Assembly (NCBI RefSeq): GCF_010233585.1
Contig: NZ_CP045997.1
Location: forward strand, 4,369,332-4,433,331
Source of the DNA: Spirosoma endbachense
GTDB taxonomy: Bacteria; Bacteroidota; Bacteroidia; Cytophagales; Spirosomataceae
Direction of reading: 5' to 3'
DNA: 64,000 nucleotides
Of this stretch, positions 26,388-35,833 are shown piece by piece. The notes beneath the pieces are model-generated. The model was not told the DNA's origin. It did no database searches and saw only the letters and a program-made list of their open reading frames with translations. The position numbers and the translations under genes were made by a program. Numbering within the stretch: the first letter of the stretch is position 1; every line of letters begins with the position of its first letter.

Positions 26388-27446
26388 TTATTTTAGCCCA
26401 ATATGGTCCTTGCTATAGGAAAGACAGGCGACAATATTGCCTTCTTCGGCCGCAAGCCGGTTATCAGCCGACAATTGCGAGATTCTTGGCAGGGCCGTTT
26501 TTGGCTTGTGCTCCCGGACCATGCGAAGCGTTCGGGCCAGGTCGGACCCCGGTACGCTGTCAAACGTAGCCCAGTAATCTGGTTTCAGGCAGGGAATTTC
26601 CAGCGGATCACGCGTGATCATTTCCAGATTGAACGTGACAGCCGGATTGTGTTTTTTACAGAGTTCAATGATCGTCGGCAAATCCAGGAGCCCCTGCCCC
26701 AATGGCACTTCAGAAAGCAGGAAACCATCGGCATACTCCTCTACGGCCATGTCTTTCACGTGTGTTGTAAACACATACGGCACCAACGTCTGAATGACTT
26801 CCATTGGGTCTTCAAGTAGCGCAATGCTGTTGCCGAAGTCCAGCGTAACGCCTATCCATTCGCTGTTCATCTGCTTGATGAGAGCGACCAGTTCTTTGGC
26901 TCGCCAGTCCTTGTGATTTTCGACACCGAGTTTGACTTTGTGCTTCCGAAGAACCGGCTCAGACAGTTGCAGGGAAACCAGCGCATTCTTTTTTAACTCC
27001 TGAAAAGCCTCGGCGGAATGGTAGGTTTCATAGCGTCGACCCGATGAACATACAGTGCGTAAGATCTGCGCTCCGGCTTCTTTCGCATTGACAACTTCCT
27101 GCTCAAATTTTGCGACATCGCCCGGCTTTTTGGGTAAGCCAATCGAGCCTTCCAGATACAGGCCAAGCTTCTCCCGCTTTTCGCGGACCTTTTTGGCAAA
27201 CTCTGCCGACCAGTCGTTAACCACAACCTGCGCTCCTCCAGCTCCGATCTCATGACAATGGTCGAGGAGATCCAGGGCATTCGCAAAGCCGGGATAGGCA
27301 GTGCTGGGTGTTTTTGGGTTCCAGCGACTGGCGTAGGAATGAACCACAATACCCATGCCGGTCGTCTTGAAAAAATCGGGCATCTGGGGCATCGAAAGAG
27401 CCACTGCTCCGACACCTGCCTTTTGCAAAAATTCGCGTCTATACAT
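26388..27446 (-). CDS. Tat-exported sugar isomerase/epimerase-like TIM-barrel protein
   Basis: The N-terminus MYRREFLQKAGVGAVALSM has a twin-arginine RRxFL motif and hydrophobic core, so the folded protein is probably exported to the periplasm. The rest is an AP-endonuclease-2/xylose-isomerase-like barrel. Metal-ligand candidates are E in LGVENHKDW, D in VTLDFGNS, H in TTHVKDMAVE and E in FNLEMITRD. The length (352 aa) fits. Together with the SDR, the MFS carrier and the cytochrome-c protein it suggests a periplasmic step in oxidative sugar metabolism. The substrate is unknown. Confidence 0.82.
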   Translation of the reverse strand: MYRREFLQKAGVGAVALSMPQMPDFFKTTGMGIVVHSYASRWNPKTPSTAYPGFANALDLLDHCHEIGAGGAQVVVNDWSAEFAKKVREKREKLGLYLEGSIGLPKKPGDVAKFEQEVVNAKEAGAQILRTVCSSGRRYETYHSAEAFQELKKNALVSLQLSEPVLRKHKVKLGVENHKDWRAKELVALIKQMNSEWIGVTLDFGNSIALLEDPMEVIQTLVPYVFTTHVKDMAVEEYADGFLLSEVPLGQGLLDLPTIIELCKKHNPAVTFNLEMITRDPLEIPCLKPDYWATFDSVPGSDLARTLRMVREHKPKTALPRISQLSADNRLAAEEGNIVACLSYSKDHIGLK

Positions 27447-27478
27447 CAGATTACAAAATGGAATATTGAGAACAGTCT

Positions 27479-27578
27479 TTAGTAAGCAGTTTTCAGCAGG
27501 AGGTGGGCAGTCTTTAGTAGGCAGTAGGCAGTTTGCGGTGGGCGATTGACTGCCTACTGGAGTCTGCTCACTGCAAAC
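27479..27578. repeat. Intergenic GCAGTCTTTAGTAGGCAGT-type repeat, copy 2
   Basis: Between the isomerase and the large cytochrome-c gene lie stacked units GCAGTTTTCAGCAGG, GCAGTCTTTAGTAGGCAGT and AGGCAGTTTGCGGTGGGC, then inverted ACTGCCTACTGGAGTCTGC. It is the same family as 7541-7616 and 37103-37175. Confidence 0.75.
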
Positions 27579-30137
27579 TTATTTCCCGTTGGCAGAACTG
27601 GCTTCAAGCACATACTTATTGAGTTCTTTAGCCGTCCAGGGAACAACCCGGCCCTGTGAGGTAACGCGTGTCATACCCACCACCCGTTTGCCAATTGGTC
27701 CGGCCTGATTTCCCCATTCGTTTCTGATATAGGTCAGGATGGCAGTAATAGCCCCATCGTCCATCGTCGAATGAGCGGGCATTACGGGTAAAACATCCGG
27801 AACATCATACACTTTACCCGCTACGTCTACCGGCCCTTCCATACCGTGTAAGATGATCAGTGACAGGCGTTTCTCATCGCCCAACACCCAATCAGACCCA
27901 ATCAATGGAGGAGCAAATCGGTTTAAGCCAGCGCCATCTGTCCCGTGACAACCCGCGCATGTGCTCAGGTAATGCTGCCTTCCCAGTGCAAATTGTTTCT
28001 GTTCCTCATCACTTAACAGGCTCTTCTTCACGGAAGCCGTTTTAGCCGCCACATGACCCGGCCACTCGAACATAGCCGATAAGGCACTAAGGCGTGATGG
28101 ATCAATGCCCGAATTGGCAGTGGTCAGAATTGCGGGCGCCGAAGCCAGTTTTACCGGTTTCAGCTTGCCCGCCGAACCCGCTATCGACATGCCGGTAAGT
28201 ACCGTTTTATCCTGCCAGCTCAGCGATCCTTTTTTAGCATTCAGTCCCGCCAAAAGTGCTGTGAGTTCAGCCGTGTTTCGCTTCCGAACGACCGATGTCG
28301 TCAGCATTTCCAGAAAAATTTCCTTCGATGGATTCTGCGTCTGCCATTGGGGTGATTTCAACAGGGTTTGTAAAAAGGCAAACTCCTGATTAGGCAAGCT
28401 ACTGATTACGGCATCCCGTATCAAAGCTGTTTCTCCATACCGGTCAACAATGCCCGCCAGCAACGGCTGAGCGGTTTTGGAATCGAGTGCCCTGGCCGAA
28501 AGTGCAATCTGTAGAATCTGCTCAATCGGGGCTTTTTCCCATTGGCTTAGGAGTTGCTTACCCAGTTTTTCCTGAATTAGTTTATCTGCTTTCGCAAATG
28601 GTTCCAGAAGCCGCAAAGCGGTTGTACTGACGAGTGCATCCGGATCAGAAACCAGTGCCAACAGCAAATCGGGGCTGCTCAGTTTCAGCCCGTCCAGCGT
28701 CCATAAAGCCTGAAAACGGCCCAGATTCGATGCCCCCTGCCGCGCCACACTGGCTAATGCATCACGTACGCTTTTGTCGTTGCGTTCAACCAGCAGTCGT
28801 TGGGCCATATCCCGATACCAACCATCGGGGTTCGATAGCTGAGCGACCAATTCGGCGGGTGAAGCTGCAGACAATTTTGTTGGTTTGGAGGCCGTCCAGT
28901 TCTCTGGAACGATTCGCCAGATTCGCCCACTATGAACAGGCTGAACCAAATGACGAGCCAGCGTCTGTTCTTTCAGGTATGGGGTTACGTAGGCTCCGTG
29001 CTGAATAAGGCCCCGGTACATATCGGCCACGTATAAGGCGCCATCTGGCCCGGTAGCGAGATTTACCGGCCGAAATCGCTCATCGGTTGATGCCAGAAAC
29101 TCTTTTCCCGGATGCGGGTCATGGGCACTGATTAGCAAGCCTTTATCTTCAACAATATTTCGTTTGATCAGATTACCGGCGGGTTCGCAGACGAACACAT
29201 TGCCGTAAAATGCAGTCGGCAGGGCTTTGCCGCGATAAAAAAGTGGGGAACAGGCGGCAGTAAACTCCTGCAAACGCCCTTCTTTATCCAGGGTTCCGGG
29301 TATATAGCCGCGATTAACGGCTGGTGTCGGCCGAATTGGATAGACGCGACGGTCGATCGTCAATCCATAATCGATACCGGTCGTTGGTGTGTGGTTTTTA
29401 TTGCGTGCCAGATAATTGGGGGGAACCAGATCGGCGTGTAGCTGCGACCAGTTGTAGTTGTAATACAGTCGGCCTCTGTCATCATGACTCATGCCCCACT
29501 GCCCACGAAATTCCGTCGAATCTCGCTGCAATTTTCCGTCCATCAGCCGATAGCGAAAGCGGGATTTGGCGTTGTAATACCAGTTATCCATGCTGCGCCA
29601 GAGCCCATTTCCCGAATGTTCGGGCAGGCCACCCCCGGCATAATCCTTATCGATTAGTATTTTCGTATCTGCCTTCAGATCACCATTCAGATCTTTGGTC
29701 ATCCATAAGGCTTTGTTTTCAACGACCAGCGCCCCTCCCGGAACCAAAGCTAAAGCCCTGGGCATGATCAGACTGTCGAGGTAAACTTTACTAACATCCA
29801 TCTGGCCGTCGCCGTTGGTATCTTCAAGAACCGTTACGCGGCCGGTTGGCTTATTTTCGTCTTCACCATCTATTGTGGTCATAAAACCACGCATTTCTAC
29901 CACCCAGAGCCTGCCATCTTCATCAAAGGTCATCACCACGGGAGACTGAACCAGTGGCTCAGCCGCGACAAGCTGAATTTTCAGGCCTGGTTCGAGCTGA
30001 AAAGTGGTCAGTTCTTCCGCTGGCGTTCGTGCCGGTGACGGTTCGTCGCCCAACAGGCTTCCAAGCTTCGAGGTAAAGCTTACCAGGCAAATAAGGCCAG
30101 CACCCAGCAACGAGATATAATAAGCAGGCTTAACCAT
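27579..30137 (-). CDS. PVC-type membrane-bound dehydrogenase with HEAT region and cytochrome c
   Basis: 852 aa. An N-terminal hydrophobic export segment (about 5-24) is followed by a PQQ/glucose-dehydrogenase-like beta-propeller (about 50-430) with GRLWVVEMRGF, EDTNGDGQMD and RFRPVNLATGPDGALYVADMYRG. A helical repeat region follows (about 435-640), and a cytochrome c domain ends the protein with CAGCH at 727-731 and a likely distal Met near 786 (PVMPAH). Such proteins oxidise sugars or alcohols in the periplasm and pass electrons to the respiratory chain. It is the first gene of the catabolic cluster. The propeller substrate is unknown. Confidence 0.87.
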   Translation of the reverse strand: MVKPAYYISLLGAGLICLVSFTSKLGSLLGDEPSPARTPAEELTTFQLEPGLKIQLVAAEPLVQSPVVMTFDEDGRLWVVEMRGFMTTIDGEDENKPTGRVTVLEDTNGDGQMDVSKVYLDSLIMPRALALVPGGALVVENKALWMTKDLNGDLKADTKILIDKDYAGGGLPEHSGNGLWRSMDNWYYNAKSRFRYRLMDGKLQRDSTEFRGQWGMSHDDRGRLYYNYNWSQLHADLVPPNYLARNKNHTPTTGIDYGLTIDRRVYPIRPTPAVNRGYIPGTLDKEGRLQEFTAACSPLFYRGKALPTAFYGNVFVCEPAGNLIKRNIVEDKGLLISAHDPHPGKEFLASTDERFRPVNLATGPDGALYVADMYRGLIQHGAYVTPYLKEQTLARHLVQPVHSGRIWRIVPENWTASKPTKLSAASPAELVAQLSNPDGWYRDMAQRLLVERNDKSVRDALASVARQGASNLGRFQALWTLDGLKLSSPDLLLALVSDPDALVSTTALRLLEPFAKADKLIQEKLGKQLLSQWEKAPIEQILQIALSARALDSKTAQPLLAGIVDRYGETALIRDAVISSLPNQEFAFLQTLLKSPQWQTQNPSKEIFLEMLTTSVVRKRNTAELTALLAGLNAKKGSLSWQDKTVLTGMSIAGSAGKLKPVKLASAPAILTTANSGIDPSRLSALSAMFEWPGHVAAKTASVKKSLLSDEEQKQFALGRQHYLSTCAGCHGTDGAGLNRFAPPLIGSDWVLGDEKRLSLIILHGMEGPVDVAGKVYDVPDVLPVMPAHSTMDDGAITAILTYIRNEWGNQAGPIGKRVVGMTRVTSQGRVVPWTAKELNKYVLEASSANGK

Positions 30138-30436
30138 GCAATAAAGACGACTTTACAAGTTTTCAAAAACGTTCGTTTCACTAGCAATCACTAGGTACAT
30201 AAAGCTTATAGGGCTTAACAAATACTTCAACTGTTTCTATAAATTTTCCTACAGATCCGTTCATCAAACGAATAGTCATCCTTCATTGATAAAGAAGAGT
30301 AGACACGAATCCATCCGGCTTTTACCCAGTAAATGGGTGATTATGGAATTTAGAGGCAGCTAAGTGGCCAAAGTAAGCTCGATAAACCAGTTACCTCAAG
30401 GAGCATTGTTGTTCAATTACAAAGGATTAGTTAATC
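30138..30436. other. Divergent intergenic region
   Basis: About 300 bases separate the divergent cytochrome-c and SDR genes. The region is AT-rich and presumably holds both promoters. I see no exact TAnnTTTG box well placed for either gene, no clear operator and no hairpin. Confidence 0.4.
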
Positions 30437-31192
30437 ATGTCGAATCGATTTACAAACCAGACAGCCATCGTTACGGGTGGAGCCGAGGGAATAGGTAAAG
30501 GCATTGCCAAACGCCTTGCTTCTGAAGGAGCAACCGTCATTTTGTTCGATAAAAACGCGGCTTTACTGGAACGTACCGTAGATGAATGTACCGGACAGGG
30601 GTATACCGTAAGCGGACACGCTGTCGATATTTCCCAGGAAAATGACGTTGACGAAGCTGTTCGAACTGTCGGTGAAACGTTTGGTCAACTCCACATCATG
30701 GTTAACTCTGCGGGTATTGTGGGACCGACGAACACCAAAATCACCGATTATGACGTAGCTGAGTATGACAAGGTCTACAGCATTAATTTGCGGGGCGCTT
30801 TTCTGATGACCAAATATGCGGTGAAAGTCATGGAGGCAGCCAACTATGGCCGGATTCTGCACATGGCTTCTATTGCGGGCAAGGAGGGAAATCCGTTGAT
30901 GGCAGGTTATTCTTCCATGAAAGCCGGACTGATCGGGCTGGTAAAGGGAGTCGGTAAAGAATACGCCGAAACAGGAATTACCATCAATGGGCTGGCTCCG
31001 GCCGTAATCAGAACGGCCATGAACGAGAACACAGCCCCGGAACAACTGGCTTACATGACCGCCAAAATCCCAATGAAACGCCTGGGAACTGTCGATGAGG
31101 TAGCTTCTCTGGCAGCCTGGGTCGTTTCCAGAGAAGCCAGCTTCACCACCGGGTTTATTTTCGATCTTTCGGGTGGTAGGGCAACGTATTAA
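30437..31192 (+). CDS. SDR family oxidoreductase
   Basis: 251-aa classical SDR: TGGAEGIGKG (nucleotide binding), NSAGIVG, a serine in HMASIAG, YSSMKAG with catalytic Tyr and Lys, and the C-terminal GFIFDLSGGRATY. It resembles 3-oxoacyl-ACP reductase-like and sugar dehydrogenases. It is divergent from the catabolic cluster, so it probably works with it, for example by reducing or oxidising a keto-sugar intermediate, but this is inference from position. It ends in front of the hairpin at 31208. Confidence 0.85.
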   Translation: MSNRFTNQTAIVTGGAEGIGKGIAKRLASEGATVILFDKNAALLERTVDECTGQGYTVSGHAVDISQENDVDEAVRTVGETFGQLHIMVNSAGIVGPTNTKITDYDVAEYDKVYSINLRGAFLMTKYAVKVMEAANYGRILHMASIAGKEGNPLMAGYSSMKAGLIGLVKGVGKEYAETGITINGLAPAVIRTAMNENTAPEQLAYMTAKIPMKRLGTVDEVASLAAWVVSREASFTTGFIFDLSGGRATY

Positions 31193-31207
31193 ACCTTTCC
31201 TGTAAGA

Positions 31208-31254
31208 GCTGGGGTGCGGTGCCACGGTTCAAAACCGTGGCACCGCACCCCAGC
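31208..31254. repeat. 22-bp perfect hairpin with GGTGCCAC...GTGGCACC tip
   Basis: 31208-31229 pairs exactly with 31233-31254 around loop CAA. It lies between convergent genes and can terminate both. The inner part GGTGCCACGG/CCGTGGCACC is shared with hairpins at 40.4, 52.4 and 63.3 kb, while the outer GCTGGGGTGC arm is unique. Confidence 0.75.
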
Positions 31255-31277
31255 CGCACAAGCTGGCACTATGGAGC

Positions 31278-32006
31278 TTATTCAGCGACCTCGACGTTTA
31301 ATTTATAACGTCCCTGGGCACCTGAATAAGCAGGATCGAAGCTAGCCGTTAACGATGAACCATAGGCTCGATCAGAGTCAAGGATACGGAGTCTCAATGG
31401 CTTACGGTCAGCGCCATAGCGTGCCGTTATGGTGTATTTCCCTAACGGCACATCATCGATATACATTCGATCGGGTTTTGCCGTAAGCGATTTGCCAGTC
31501 ATCCCATCCATCAGGGCACCTACTGGCTGTAGTGTCAACTCAACGGCCTCCGTATCGATCCCCAGGCCAACCACCTCAATTTGTCCGCCATAGTAGCCCA
31601 CATCCCCAAATTCTCCGGTGCGTTCACCGGCAATTTTCAAGCTTAGATTACGAACGGCTCCCTCCGTCCCCGAGAAAGCCACATCGGTCTCTGAATAAAG
31701 ATCAAGCACATACCGTTTATTGTCGAACTTAATCTCGGTGGTTCCCCGAATGTACCAGGAGCCGGGCGTCAATTCGAGTTTGTAGCGCCCGGATGCGTCG
31801 GTTCTGCCCAGGATATTGTGATTATAGTACTGCGTGTTGTTGACGACAATACTGGCATTCGCAATGGGATTGCCCTGCGTATCGACCACCCGGCCACTGA
31901 CAAAACCCTGTTGTGGGGTTAGATTATCGTTCCCGGCAACTTCTTTTTTACAGGCAGTACCTATCAGGGCAAGGGTGGTTATCAGCAGGAATATTCGTAT
32001 TTTCAT
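31278..32006 (-). CDS. Lipoprotein with carboxypeptidase regulatory-like (Ig-like) domain
   Basis: Signal peptide MKIRIFLLITTLALIGTAC with the lipid cysteine at about residue 19, followed by KKEVAGNDN. A carboxypeptidase regulatory-like beta-sandwich follows (GFVSGRVVDTQGNPIANASIVVN ... RTDASGRYKLELTPGSWYI), then a DUF3823-like second half. In Bacteroidota such surface lipoproteins often accompany TonB receptors, but none is adjacent here. The ATG at 32006 is preferred over one two codons upstream because it gives a cleaner signal peptide. Confidence 0.75.
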   Translation of the reverse strand: MKIRIFLLITTLALIGTACKKEVAGNDNLTPQQGFVSGRVVDTQGNPIANASIVVNNTQYYNHNILGRTDASGRYKLELTPGSWYIRGTTEIKFDNKRYVLDLYSETDVAFSGTEGAVRNLSLKIAGERTGEFGDVGYYGGQIEVVGLGIDTEAVELTLQPVGALMDGMTGKSLTAKPDRMYIDDVPLGKYTITARYGADRKPLRLRILDSDRAYGSSLTASFDPAYSGAQGRYKLNVEVAE

Positions 32007-32305
32007 GAGCATTGACTAGCTTGTTTACGGATCAATCGGCAGGATCAACTGTTCCCGTTCGACAAGGCAAAACTGTTTTTTTGTTGCTCTGAAAACCAGC
32101 CAATTCATCGTGAAGTGATGAATAATAGGGCCCAATCGAACAAAAACTCCCATGAAACTGCACCTCAGCTTCTCACAAACGGGCTGGATTTTCGCTAAAC
32201 TGGCAGAAAATAAATGGCTTTTTTTTCCTGCTTTTCCAACCAGCACCTAACCGCCTGACTCTATAGTATAGTTGAAACGTAGTAGCTCACTAAACCGAAA
32301 CAACT

Positions 32306-32815
32306 ATGATTATGCTAAAAGCAACACGGCATTTCCTTCTCGCAGTACTTGTTGGCCTGTGCTCGTTTAGCTGTACCAAAACTCCTGTTGATTCTGACAA
32401 TCCGACCCCATCAGCCGGTTTGCAGGCGATGCGGGCAAGTTTTGGTTCGTTAGCTGGCGAATGGGTACTGACTAATTATAAGAACCAACCACTGGCCCCT
32501 ACTCTACAAAATCGGGCAACTCTCGTACTCAAGAAACAGACAGATGAAACCCTGGAAGCGGGTGGTCGTAGTTTTGTTAACTATTATGGTGGTTCCTTCA
32601 GTCTGGACGAGTCGAAAGGGCTGGTCATTTCCACAAACGGCCTGATTTCGACCAAGATGGCGGGTTCAGCCGAAGACATGCAGGCTGAAACGACCTACTA
32701 TAACAATCTGGAAAAAGCCATCTATTTTGAACTAGCCAATACTGGCCAGCTTCTGTTGTATATTGGTCCCAAGGGTGACGCCAGCACTGAAGTCCTCTAT
32801 TTCAGCAAGAAGTAA
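32306..32815 (+). CDS. META/HslJ-like domain lipoprotein
   Basis: Signal peptide with a lipobox cysteine near residue 23 (FSCTK) and then TPVDSDNPTP. The mature part matches the META/HslJ layout: SLAGEWVLTNYKNQPLAP, ATLVLKK, FVNYYGGSFSLDESKGLVIST and a late MAGSAEDMQAETTYYNNLEKA. E. coli HslJ is linked to novobiocin resistance and heat shock, but most members have no known role. An alternative ATG lies at 32312. Confidence 0.75.
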   Translation: MIMLKATRHFLLAVLVGLCSFSCTKTPVDSDNPTPSAGLQAMRASFGSLAGEWVLTNYKNQPLAPTLQNRATLVLKKQTDETLEAGGRSFVNYYGGSFSLDESKGLVISTNGLISTKMAGSAEDMQAETTYYNNLEKAIYFELANTGQLLLYIGPKGDASTEVLYFSKK

Positions 32816-32821
32816 TGCAGG

Positions 32822-32882
32822 CAGTGCGGGAAAAGACAGCGGCCTTATCTCCAGGATAAGGCCGCTGTCTTTTCCCGCACTG
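32822..32882. terminator. 28-bp perfect hairpin between convergent genes
   Basis: 32822-32849 pairs exactly with 32855-32882 around TCCAG. It is the longest perfect stem in the window, with internal A4 and T4 runs, lying between the convergent META lipoprotein and DUF1801 genes. Confidence 0.75.
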
Positions 32883-32902
32883 TTAATTTTGGCAAACCAC
32901 GC

Positions 32903-33286
32903 TTACCGATTCGCTCTTTTCTTTTGCTCCGGTTTTTCCAGACTCTTCATTACTCTGAACTTCACAATTCTGGCAATCAGGTTTAAGGGCATTGGTTTGT
33001 CAAGCGGGAATTGGACTGATCCTTTCGCACCTTTATACAGAGAAAGTTCTTCTTTGAATGCCTCAATTCCAGTTGGTGTTGGATAAAGTCCGATGTGGTT
33101 TTTAAAGGCGGCAAAGTGAATCAGGTTCCCGTTCAGTGTGTAAGTCGGCATTGCATACTTGATCGTTTCTTCGGCTTCCGGCGCTGCGCTTTTTATTGTC
33201 TCACGAATTTGTTCCAGACTTTTTTGAATGTCGGCTGGAAACCCTGCGATATACTCGTCAATGTTGCTGGGCTTATCGGTTGTCAT
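32903..33286 (-). CDS. YdhG-like DUF1801 protein
   Basis: 127-aa cytoplasmic protein of the DUF1801/YdhG fold, whose Bacillus FrataxinB-like member has been described as an iron chaperone. Family features are NIDEYIAGFPADIQKSLEQIR, EETIKYAMPTYTLNGNLIHFAAFKNHIGLYPTP and a terminal basic LEKPEQKKRANR. A second, divergent DUF1801 protein is at 47267. No iron genes are adjacent. Confidence 0.82.
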   Translation of the reverse strand: MTTDKPSNIDEYIAGFPADIQKSLEQIRETIKSAAPEAEETIKYAMPTYTLNGNLIHFAAFKNHIGLYPTPTGIEAFKEELSLYKGAKGSVQFPLDKPMPLNLIARIVKFRVMKSLEKPEQKKRANR

Positions 33287-33353
33287 ACGGTTCTATGGTT
33301 TAGTGCAATTTTTACATCCACTCGGCAACTATGAACTGCTCGTGTTTTTCCGG

Positions 33354-34589
33354 TCAATGCGGCTCCGGATGTTCCAGCACAATGGTCGCTGTTCCTGTAC
33401 GTGCCCCTTTCAGCTTACGGGCCCGATCATAAGCACGAAAAACAAACGGTATAATGTCCGTTCCATCGGTCGATGGGAAAAAACCGGTCTGGCTATTCAG
33501 CGCATTGGTGAATAACACGACCGTCAGATTGCCAGGCAATTTCATCCAGGTAGTCCGCAAGCCAAAATAAGGCACTTTACTGTCATAATACCACCATCCA
33601 TCATGGTAAGCCAGATCGCCCAGCGAAGTTGACGCCCGAAAACAGCCTAAATTATTCAGCAACAGCGTATCTTTATACGCAGTCGGCAGTATTGATTGGT
33701 CGGAGGAGGACAGTACACTCGCATAGAGTTTCCCTGCTTCCTGAGGTGTCAGATACCAGCCATAAGCGCCCAGCGTATTGTAAAAACTGCCGGGGTCCCA
33801 GCCTTTCCGGCCCGAATACGGGTAGTCGTAATTATAGGTAGGTCCACTCACGGGCTGACTGGGCTGAATATCGGTCAACCCGATTTTTTCAAAGATATTT
33901 TTTTGAACAAACGTTAAATAAAGCAGCTGCGTCTGTCGATCATCGGTGTCGTCGTTGCCCGTAAACACATAGCCCGTTAAGGCCGGAATCAGCAGCCTGA
34001 ACAAGCCAACATTGGCGTTCTGATAGCAATACTGCCCACGATTAGCGGTCTTGACTCCCTTCGCGATCAGTTGTTTCAAACCCGAATAAATATTTTCGGT
34101 ATAGCTACCATTGCGACAATCGCCCCCGAGGCCAATGATACCACTCCGGTGGTTGAACAGTTCCCGAAATGTAATCTGGTCTATGTTCTCCCCTTTCGGC
34201 CAGGATTGCGGGAGGTATTTCACAATTTTATCCGTCGTTTTAATGCCTTTCTGAGCGGCCAACTGCGTAAAAGCCATAGCCGCAATTGTTTTGCTCATGC
34301 TGGCAATGTGCATTTTCGTATCGATCGTATACGGCTTCTCGCCCTGGGCATCAACTGTGCGTGACTTTAGGCCGCCACTACCTGACGCTTTAAATTCGTT
34401 GCCTTCGTAGATAACGAAGCCATACCCCAGATTCCGGTTCTGGAGCGAATCGGTTAAGGTGCGGGCAAACAAGTCGGTCAGTACTACAGGGGCCGGTACG
34501 GGGTCAGCATTACGTTTACAGCCATAAGCAACCAGCACGATTAAAATCATGCTTATGAAAACGCGGGGCACTAAATAGTAAACTCTCAT
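33354..34589 (-). CDS. Beta-lactamase-family serine hydrolase lipoprotein
   Basis: Lipoprotein signal peptide with cysteine at residue 24 (VAYGCKRN), then a class C beta-lactamase/DD-peptidase-like domain. It has the SxxK nucleophile S97-M-S-K100 and the YxN triad Y189-Q-N191. The third motif may be the late YHDGWWYYDSK. At 411 aa it is a stand-alone periplasmic or surface hydrolase. The substrate is unknown (peptidoglycan, D-peptides or esters). It follows a GH43-like gene on the same strand by 49 bases, so the two may be co-transcribed. Confidence 0.84.
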   Translation of the reverse strand: MRVYYLVPRVFISMILIVLVAYGCKRNADPVPAPVVLTDLFARTLTDSLQNRNLGYGFVIYEGNEFKASGSGGLKSRTVDAQGEKPYTIDTKMHIASMSKTIAAMAFTQLAAQKGIKTTDKIVKYLPQSWPKGENIDQITFRELFNHRSGIIGLGGDCRNGSYTENIYSGLKQLIAKGVKTANRGQYCYQNANVGLFRLLIPALTGYVFTGNDDTDDRQTQLLYLTFVQKNIFEKIGLTDIQPSQPVSGPTYNYDYPYSGRKGWDPGSFYNTLGAYGWYLTPQEAGKLYASVLSSSDQSILPTAYKDTLLLNNLGCFRASTSLGDLAYHDGWWYYDSKVPYFGLRTTWMKLPGNLTVVLFTNALNSQTGFFPSTDGTDIIPFVFRAYDRARKLKGARTGTATIVLEHPEPH

Positions 34590-34638
34590 TGCGTTTCAGA
34601 TATGTTTCGATACACCATCTGTGTTTTCGGAAACGACT

Positions 34639-35577
34639 CTATTTGGGCAGGAAAACATTCACGGCTGGATGCATGGTGTAGAGTCGGTATCGCTGGCCGT
34701 CATTGACCAGAATTCCGCTCGATTTATTGCCGCCGACCAGTGGGTTCCCCGAATATTTTTTCCAGTGAATCAGATCTTTCGACACTGCAACATTAGTCGT
34801 CCATTCGCGCCAGTCCGCAAACGCCGATGCATGGTAATAAGCATAATACAATCCTTTATGGCGAATTACCTGATTCATGGCAACCGCATATCGATCATAG
34901 TCGCCGGGGCCTTTCGCCAATACGGGCTCATCCTGCACATTCGTCCAAACCTTCAGATCTTTTGACGTGGCCAGCCAAACTGCCTGATCTTTCCGTTCGT
35001 AAAACAGGTACCACACATCGCCTTCTTTCCAGGCCGCTGGGGTTCCATAAGGGCCTTTACTCAGCGGCTGGCCATTGGTGTTTCGAATGTTGAGCGGCCC
35101 TTGCTCTTTCCAGTTGACGCGATCTGTTGATGTCAGTAAATGCGCAATGTCATCCTTACCTTCAGCAAACATATAGTATGTTTCACCAGCTTTGACCACC
35201 ATCATATCTTCGACCCAATCTGACTTAAAAATTGGGTTATTCTTCGATCGTACCCAGGTCAGACCATCCGCCGAAGTCGCATAGCCGAGGTATTTCGTTT
35301 TATCGCCATTTTCCCGGTAGCCCGTATACCACAGATGATAGGTATCTCCCTCATGCAGAATATACCCGCGTTCGCGAATTTTCTGATCCCAGGTATCTTC
35401 GCCCGTGCCCGCAAAAATTGGATTGCTTTTATAAGGCATGAATGAAACCAGTTCTGCCGGGAACTCGTCGTCGGCATGCGTGCCGGATTGATTCTGATCA
35501 GAAGCTATCCACCCACAGAACAGGAATACCAAAAAAAGCAGGAGTATCAGTCTAGTGTCAGGTAGTCGTTTTTGCAT
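34639..35577 (-). CDS. Exported GH43/GH130-like five-bladed propeller protein
   Basis: An N-terminal hydrophobic export segment (about 9-25) is followed by repeated blades of the form LWYTGYRENGDKTKYLGYATSADGLTWV, VWYLFYERKDQAVWLATSKDLKVW and YYAYYHASAFADWREWTTNVAVSKDLIHW. This is the hallmark of GH43/GH32/GH130-type sugar-acting propellers. Candidate catalytic acids lie in DDEFPAE/EDTWDQK and in WVEDMMVV, but I cannot assign them firmly. It probably acts on plant or microbial glycans in the periplasm. Confidence 0.75.
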   Translation of the reverse strand: MQKRLPDTRLILLLFLVFLFCGWIASDQNQSGTHADDEFPAELVSFMPYKSNPIFAGTGEDTWDQKIRERGYILHEGDTYHLWYTGYRENGDKTKYLGYATSADGLTWVRSKNNPIFKSDWVEDMMVVKAGETYYMFAEGKDDIAHLLTSTDRVNWKEQGPLNIRNTNGQPLSKGPYGTPAAWKEGDVWYLFYERKDQAVWLATSKDLKVWTNVQDEPVLAKGPGDYDRYAVAMNQVIRHKGLYYAYYHASAFADWREWTTNVAVSKDLIHWKKYSGNPLVGGNKSSGILVNDGQRYRLYTMHPAVNVFLPK

Positions 35578-35591
35578 GAGTTGTTGCGCAT

Positions 35592-35810
35592 TTATCGATT
35601 CAGGTTCAGATAAAGTTCTTCTACTTTCTGACGCGCCCAGGGCGTTTTGCGCAAAAAAGTCAGGCTGGATTTCACACTTGGGTTATCGGTAAAGCAGCGG
35701 ATGTTAATCCGGTCGCCCAGCCGCTGCCAGCCATAATAATCCACCAGTTCATTGAGGATTGTTTCGAGCGTTTTGCCGTGCAACGGGTTGTTGGGCTGGG
35801 TGTCTTGCAT
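35592..35810 (-). CDS. VF530/DUF2132 family small protein
   Basis: 72-aa protein: [56 protein letters not shown]. It matches the VF530 DNA-binding-like family of small helical proteins with no defined function. It starts the small minus-strand run that continues with the GH43-like and serine-hydrolase genes, 14 bases upstream of the first. Confidence 0.88.
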   Translation of the reverse strand: MQDTQPNNPLHGKTLETILNELVDYYGWQRLGDRINIRCFTDNPSVKSSLTFLRKTPWARQKVEELYLNLNR

Positions 35811-35833
35811 ACTTGTTCGATTGATGGTTTTGG

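Noticed and set aside
32025..32246. 73-codon minus-strand frame upstream of the Ig-like lipoprotein
   Set aside because: No signal peptide or domain; it lies in the divergent promoter region and is probably non-coding.
31278..32815. The two small lipoproteins as a SusD-like or TonB-linked pair
   Set aside because: No TonB receptor is adjacent, neither has SusD helices, and they are divergent, so joint function is not supported.
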